A stretch of 64,000 nucleotides of DNA from positions 1 to 64,000 of the forward strand of contig DASTUF010000077.1 in NCBI GenBank assembly GCA_035759745.1, given 5' to 3'. The notes under the pieces were generated by a model that was given only the letters and a program-made list of their open reading frames with translations, did not search any database and had not been told where the DNA came from. Origin of the DNA: CAMLHP01 sp035759745 (GTDB taxonomy: Bacteria > Gemmatimonadota > Gemmatimonadetes > Gemmatimonadales > GWC2-71-9). The position numbers and the translations under genes are program-made. Within the stretch, counting starts at the first letter, position 1. The number at the start of each line of letters is the position of its first letter. Positions 60,449 to 64,000 of the stretch are shown here, piece after piece.

Positions 60449-62944
60449 TCACCCGCACTCCGAGAACCCGCAGACGTGACACTTGGCGCAGCCTTCGGCG
60501 TACTCCAGCTGGGAGCCGCAATCAGGGCAGGCGCCCGACAGGGTGTGCTCCATGCCGCCCAGCTGCATCTGCTCGGCGCCGCGCGTGACCATGACTGGCT
60601 CCGGCGACGGTGCCGCGCTCGTGGTCGCGGCCGCCGCGCCGGGGAGCAGCTCCTGCTGGATGCCCTGCTTCTCGTTCATCCACCGCTCGATGGCAATGCC
60701 CACCGCGTCCGGCACCGACATGACCTTGTTGGGGCCGAGGCCGATGACCCGGTCGGAGCTGATCCCCCGCAGCTGCCGGTGGATCTCCTTCATGGGGATC
60801 CCCGACCGGAGCGCCAGCGAGATCAGCCGGCCCACCGCCTCGACGTCCGCCATCAGCGCGCCACCGGCCTTGCCAAGCGACATGAAGACCTCGAAGGGCT
60901 GGCCCTTCTCGTCCTCGGTGATGGTGACGTAGAGCGTGCCCAGCGGAGTCTCCACCCGGCGGGTGGTGCCCCGCAGTAATTCCGGACGCGACCGCTTGAG
61001 TCGGCGGTTGAGGTTCTCGGCTTCGAGTTCGTGCACCAGCTTGCGAAGGCGCTCGACTTCGCTGTTGGCCTCGGCCAGTTCGCCCCGCACGTCAGCCGCG
61101 CCGAGCCGCCCGAGATCCTGTCGCGCCTCCGACGCCCCTGACGCCGTGGCCTGCTCCTGCACCTTCTTCGCGGTGGAGCCGGTGGACAGCACCTGCATGT
61201 CGCGGCTGCCGTCGCGGTAGACCGTGACGCCCTTGCAGCCCAGCGAGTAGGCCAGCCGGTAGATCTCCTCGACGTACTCCTCGGAAGCATCGTGGGCGAA
61301 GTTGCAGGTCTTGCTGATGGCCGAGTCGTTGTGCTCCTGGAACGCCGCCTGGGTGCGGATGTGCCACTCGGGCTTGATGTGGTTGGCGGTGACAAACACC
61401 CGCTGCCACTTCTCCGGCACTGCGTCGAAGCTGATGTGTCCCGCCTCGGCGATCTGCTCCATCAGCTCGTCGGAGTACCAGCCCTCATGCTTCGCAATGG
61501 CGATGAAGTCCTCGTTGACGTCGGGCATGAGCACGCCGGCCTGGTTGCGCATGAAGGCTACGGCAAACAGCGGCTCGATACCGGAGCTGCACCCCGCGAT
61601 GATGGAGATGGTGCCGGTCGGCGCCACAGTGGTGACGTTGCAGTTGCGCAGCTTCCGCATGGGACGGACGCGCTCGCCGTCGGGGCCGCGCGCCGCGGTG
61701 GCGTCCGGACCCCAGATGCTCCGCTCCCACTCGGGGAACGGCCCGCGGATGCCGGCCAGCCGCTCCGACTCGACCTTGGCCTCGTCGTCCACGAAGGCCT
61801 GGATCTTCCGGCCCAGCTCCACCGCCTCATCCGAATCGTAGGCGACGCCCAGCCGGATGTAGAGATCGGCCAGCCCCATCACCCCGAGTCCGATGCGCCG
61901 GATCCGCTGCGCCAGGTCGGTGATCTCGGGCAGCGGATACTGGTTGGCGTCGATGACGTTCTCGAGGAAGTGGGTCGAGAGGTGCACCACCCGCCGAAGG
62001 CCGTCCCAGTCGATGGCGCCATCCTTGACGAACGCACCCAGGTTGATGGACCCGAGGTTGCAGACGTCGTACGACAGCAGCGGCTGCTCGCCGCAGGGAT
62101 TGGTGGCCTCGTAGGAGCCCAGCGCCGGCACCGGGTTGTAGTAATTGGCGCGGTCGATGAAGAAGACTCCCGGCTCGCCGGTCTTCCAGGCGCCGTGGAT
62201 GATCTTCTCCCAGACCGCGCGGGCCCGCAGCTGGCCGGTGACCTTGCCGGTGGACGGGTGGATCAGGTCGTAGTCACTCTCCGCCTCAACCGCGGCCATG
62301 AACGCATCGGTAACAGCCACCGAGATGTTGAAGTTCGTCACCTTGGTGATGTCGTCCTTGCAGGTGATGAACTCCATGATGTCGGGATGATCGACCCGGA
62401 GGATGCCCATGTTGGCGCCCCGGCGGGTGCCACCCTGCTTGACGACATCGGTCGAGGCGTCAAACAGCGACATGAACGACACCGGACCCGACGCCACGCC
62501 CATGGTGGAGCGGACGATGTCGTTCTTGGGCCGGAGCCGGGAGAAGCCGAAGCCGGTGCCGCCGCCCGACTGGTGCACCAGCGCCATGGCGCGCAAGGTG
62601 TCGTAGATCCCGCTCTTGCCGTTGGAGAGGGCGTCGTCCACCGGGAGCACGAAGCAGGCGGACAGCTGGCCCAGCGGACGGCCGGCATTCATGAGGGTGG
62701 GCGAGTTCGGCATGAACAGCCGGCCCGCCATCATTGCATAGAAGGCGTCGGCCAGGGCCTCGACCGCTCCGGCCGAGGCGCCGTAGGTGGCGTCCGGTGC
62801 CGCGATGGTGTTGGCGACGCGCGAAAAGAGGGCTTCCGGCTGCTCGGCCGGCTTACCCTGCTCGTCCTTGACCAGATAGCGCTTCTCGAGAACGGTGATG
62901 GCATTGGGCGACAGCGAGAGCGGCTCTCTGGGCGTGGACTTCAT
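60449..62944 (-). CDS. nrdJ: adenosylcobalamin-dependent (class II) ribonucleotide reductase
   Basis: 831 residues. The ten-stranded barrel has FMPNSPTLMNAGRPLGQLSA and CFVLPVDD, GGTGFGFSRLRPKNDIV, NPCGEQPLLSYDVCNLGSIN (catalytic Cys in the NPCGEQ and VCNLGS loops) and TVAPTGTISIIAGCSSGIEP. The C-terminal tail carries CPDCGSQLEYAEGCAKCHVC with GFSECG, a zinc-ribbon/redox end typical of NrdJ. It reduces ribonucleotides with B12 and needs no oxygen. A coiled-coil insert near 640-665 (ELAEANSEVERLRKLVHELE) is unusual. A clear terminator follows; no recognisable cobalamin riboswitch precedes it. Confidence 0.95.
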   Translation of the reverse strand: MKSTPREPLSLSPNAITVLEKRYLVKDEQGKPAEQPEALFSRVANTIAAPDATYGASAGAVEALADAFYAMMAGRLFMPNSPTLMNAGRPLGQLSACFVLPVDDALSNGKSGIYDTLRAMALVHQSGGGTGFGFSRLRPKNDIVRSTMGVASGPVSFMSLFDASTDVVKQGGTRRGANMGILRVDHPDIMEFITCKDDITKVTNFNISVAVTDAFMAAVEAESDYDLIHPSTGKVTGQLRARAVWEKIIHGAWKTGEPGVFFIDRANYYNPVPALGSYEATNPCGEQPLLSYDVCNLGSINLGAFVKDGAIDWDGLRRVVHLSTHFLENVIDANQYPLPEITDLAQRIRRIGLGVMGLADLYIRLGVAYDSDEAVELGRKIQAFVDDEAKVESERLAGIRGPFPEWERSIWGPDATAARGPDGERVRPMRKLRNCNVTTVAPTGTISIIAGCSSGIEPLFAVAFMRNQAGVLMPDVNEDFIAIAKHEGWYSDELMEQIAEAGHISFDAVPEKWQRVFVTANHIKPEWHIRTQAAFQEHNDSAISKTCNFAHDASEEYVEEIYRLAYSLGCKGVTVYRDGSRDMQVLSTGSTAKKVQEQATASGASEARQDLGRLGAADVRGELAEANSEVERLRKLVHELEAENLNRRLKRSRPELLRGTTRRVETPLGTLYVTITEDEKGQPFEVFMSLGKAGGALMADVEAVGRLISLALRSGIPMKEIHRQLRGISSDRVIGLGPNKVMSVPDAVGIAIERWMNEKQGIQQELLPGAAAATTSAAPSPEPVMVTRGAEQMQLGGMEHTLSGACPDCGSQLEYAEGCAKCHVCGFSECG

Positions 62945-63197
62945 GCGGGATCTCCTGAGACGGCTCGACGATGAGACGAAAACGGTGCACCTGCCGGCGC
63001 ACCGGGACGGATCAATTCTTGAACTCGGCTGCGTTGGGTGCCCTGATCACTAAACGCCGAACCGGCCAGTCCGGGTTCCATCCGCCGTGGGGAACAGCGA
63101 ACGGAGGGTCAAGCTAGGATGAAGTCAGAATCGGTGCAAGCCGCGCCGAAGTGGCGCAGTGGCGCGGCTTTTCGGTTTGCACATCACAAAACTGCTT
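62945..63197. other. nrdJ upstream region with a GC-rich hairpin
   Basis: A 253-nt non-coding region between nrdJ and the heptad array. AAGCCGCGCC (63138-63147) is exactly complementary to GGCGCGGCTT (63161-63170), and TTCGGTTT follows on the plus strand, so it looks like a plus-strand terminator although no plus-strand gene ends here. The nrdJ promoter must lie in this region, but no -10/-35 pair or NrdR box was identified. Confidence 0.45.
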
Positions 63198-63336
63198 GGG
63201 GTTAGGGACTAGGGGTCAGGGATCAGGGATCAGGGGTCAGGGGTCAGGGGTCAAGGGTCAGAGTTGGAAGTTTCCAGATCCCGACCCGATCCCCGAACTG
63301 CTGATCCCTGATCCCTAGCCCCTAGCCCCTAGCCCC
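63198..63336. repeat. 139-nt inverted heptad array (GGGGTCA/GGGATCA)
   Basis: Nine heptads of GGGGTTA, GGGACTA, GGGGTCA, GGGATCA or AGGGTCA type (63198-63260) are followed by a 41-nt spacer and five complementary units (two TGATCCC, three TAGCCCC; 63302-63336). The spacer itself contains CGATCCCC-like remnants. The right arm abuts the TAG stop (complement of 63338-63340) of the next gene. It would terminate or stabilise that gene's transcript before nrdJ. Confidence 0.88.
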
Positions 63337-63337
63337 T

Positions 63338-64000
63338 CTACCGCGAAGCGGGAAACTGCATCTGGGTCCACACCGGCACCGCAGCGCCATCCTTCTGGGC
63401 CGGCTCCCAGGTCATCTCCCGAGCCACCGCGCGCGCCGCTGAATCGAACTGGACGCTGCCTGACGATCGCAGCGGGAGCACATCACCGGTCTGGCCGGCA
63501 TCGGTGACCCGGAGCCAGAATGCGGCGCTGACCACATTGGCCGGCACGCCGTCGGGCACTGTCACCAGTGGTGACGACAGCGGCCGGGGGCGGGTATCAA
63601 AGCATTCGCGTGCTTCATATGAAGCACCAGGCAGGCAGGAATCGGCCACTTCGTCGTCGCCGGCCTCCTCCTCGGGCTCAGCTGGCGGTTGTAGCGCTTG
63701 CTGCCCGCCCGACGGTGCCTGGCCCAGCCGGGTGAGCGCCGGCGTCAGCAGCAAGGTGTCGCCCCGCTGCACCGTCACGGTGTCGGTGAAGAAATTGTGC
63801 TGCGGCGCCGAAATCGCGATCACGCGACGTCCCACCGGAACCCGGGTCACGGCCGTCGTGGCTGGACGCTCGTCGATCAGCACCCGCGAACCCACCGGGA
63901 GGTTGCGCAACCGGATCGCCCCTGAATCGGGCGGGGCCGCCGCCGCTCCGGCGGGCGCAGTTGCCTGAGGCTGGCTGGGCGCGGCGGGCCTGGTTGCCGG
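63338..64000 (-). CDS. C-terminal part of a PEGA and TonB-C domain protein (N-terminus outside window)
   Basis: The frame is open to the right edge; about 220 residues are visible. A Pro/Ala/Gln-rich linker precedes a PEGA domain (GAIRLRNLPVGSRVLIDERP, RVPVGRRVIAISAPQHNFFT), then an acidic linker. The last domain (GVPANVVSAAFWLRVTDAGQ, LRSSGSVQFDSAARAVAREM, AVPVWTQMQF) matches the TonB C-terminal pattern (SSG...D.AA......PA...G..VPVW). PEGA/TonB-C tails occur on serine/threonine kinases and other envelope proteins, so the missing N-terminus could be a kinase plus a membrane helix; that is inference. Confidence 0.75.
   Translation of the reverse strand, partial: PATRPAAPSQPQATAPAGAAAAPPDSGAIRLRNLPVGSRVLIDERPATTAVTRVPVGRRVIAISAPQHNFFTDTVTVQRGDTLLLTPALTRLGQAPSGGQQALQPPAEPEEEAGDDEVADSCLPGASYEARECFDTRPRPLSSPLVTVPDGVPANVVSAAFWLRVTDAGQTGDVLPLRSSGSVQFDSAARAVAREMTWEPAQKDGAAVPVWTQMQFPASR

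Noticed and set aside
62945..63180. Cobalamin riboswitch ahead of the B12-dependent nrdJ
   Set aside because: GCCACTG appears on the minus strand and an AGTCAGAA phrase on the plus strand, but they are on opposite strands and the conserved core is missing; no aptamer could be assembled by eye.
59909..63336. CRISPR array
   Set aside because: Repeats are 7 nt with no spacers of constant length, and no cas gene is present.

Overview
The window is GC-rich (roughly two thirds G+C by eye) and almost fully coding, from a diderm bacterium: it holds a TonB-dependent receptor, a TolC-type outer-membrane channel and many Sec or lipoprotein signal peptides. The gene content and order (dnaX-ybaB-recR followed by a roadblock/MglA pair, class II B12-dependent ribonucleotide reductase, a 6-bladed-propeller type secreted protein, a BshB1-like deacetylase) fit Gemmatimonadota best. 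That assignment is inference, since there is no rRNA or tRNA in the window to confirm it.

Layout. 1-696: Xre/RES toxin-antitoxin pair, cut by the left edge. 693-4779 (minus): TonB receptor with two lipoproteins, one apparently frameshifted in its signal peptide. 4780-6054: REP-like hairpins, a copy of the comM 3' end, a RES toxin fragment and an intact RelE/HigA-like toxin-antitoxin pair with its operator, all against the real comM (6055-7593). 7840-10310: a membrane zinc peptidase coupled to an FtsH-like AAA protease. 10343-14338: a 1331-residue membrane histidine kinase. 14357-15687: creatininase-family protein and a secreted protein. 15811-24501: an export operon made of TolC, membrane-fusion protein, one MacB-like ATPase and four FtsX/MacB-type permeases. 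24806-30745: DUF4349 lipoprotein, BshB1, cysteine desulfurase, MnmA, small membrane protein, then DnaJ and GrpE on the other strand. 30866-38576 (minus): cinA, pgsA, a propeller-like protein, mglA/roadblock, recR, ybaB, dnaX. 38774-45265 (minus): YihY, YtxH-like protein, class II aldolase, glucose-6-phosphate isomerase, metallo-hydrolase, pyruvate kinase. 45510-52948: an exopolysaccharide-type locus (deacetylase-glycosyltransferase fusion, FAD oxidoreductase, second deacetylase, nucleotide-sugar dehydrogenase, GT39-like transferase) with two good sigma-54 promoters. 53213-59829 (minus): peroxiredoxin, thioredoxin-like protein, IspG, methyltransferase, hydrolase, small unknown proteins, RidA-like lipoprotein. 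59996-60276: a decayed antitoxin/PIN-toxin remnant. 60449-62944: nrdJ. 63338-64000: C-terminal part of a PEGA/TonB-C protein, cut by the right edge.

The most unusual signal is not a gene. Gaps between genes carry G-rich 7-nt tandem repeats (for example GGGAAGT, GCGTAGG, GGGGTCA) and a second dispersed family built on ACGGAG and ACGAAGG. Many are arranged as inverted arms that would fold into very long hairpins, and several supply or abut the stop codons of flanking genes. Other notable points: two genes whose only sensible start is CTG, each with a GAGGAG Shine-Dalgarno and a CTGA stop-start overlap, and repeated evidence of toxin-antitoxin gain and decay.
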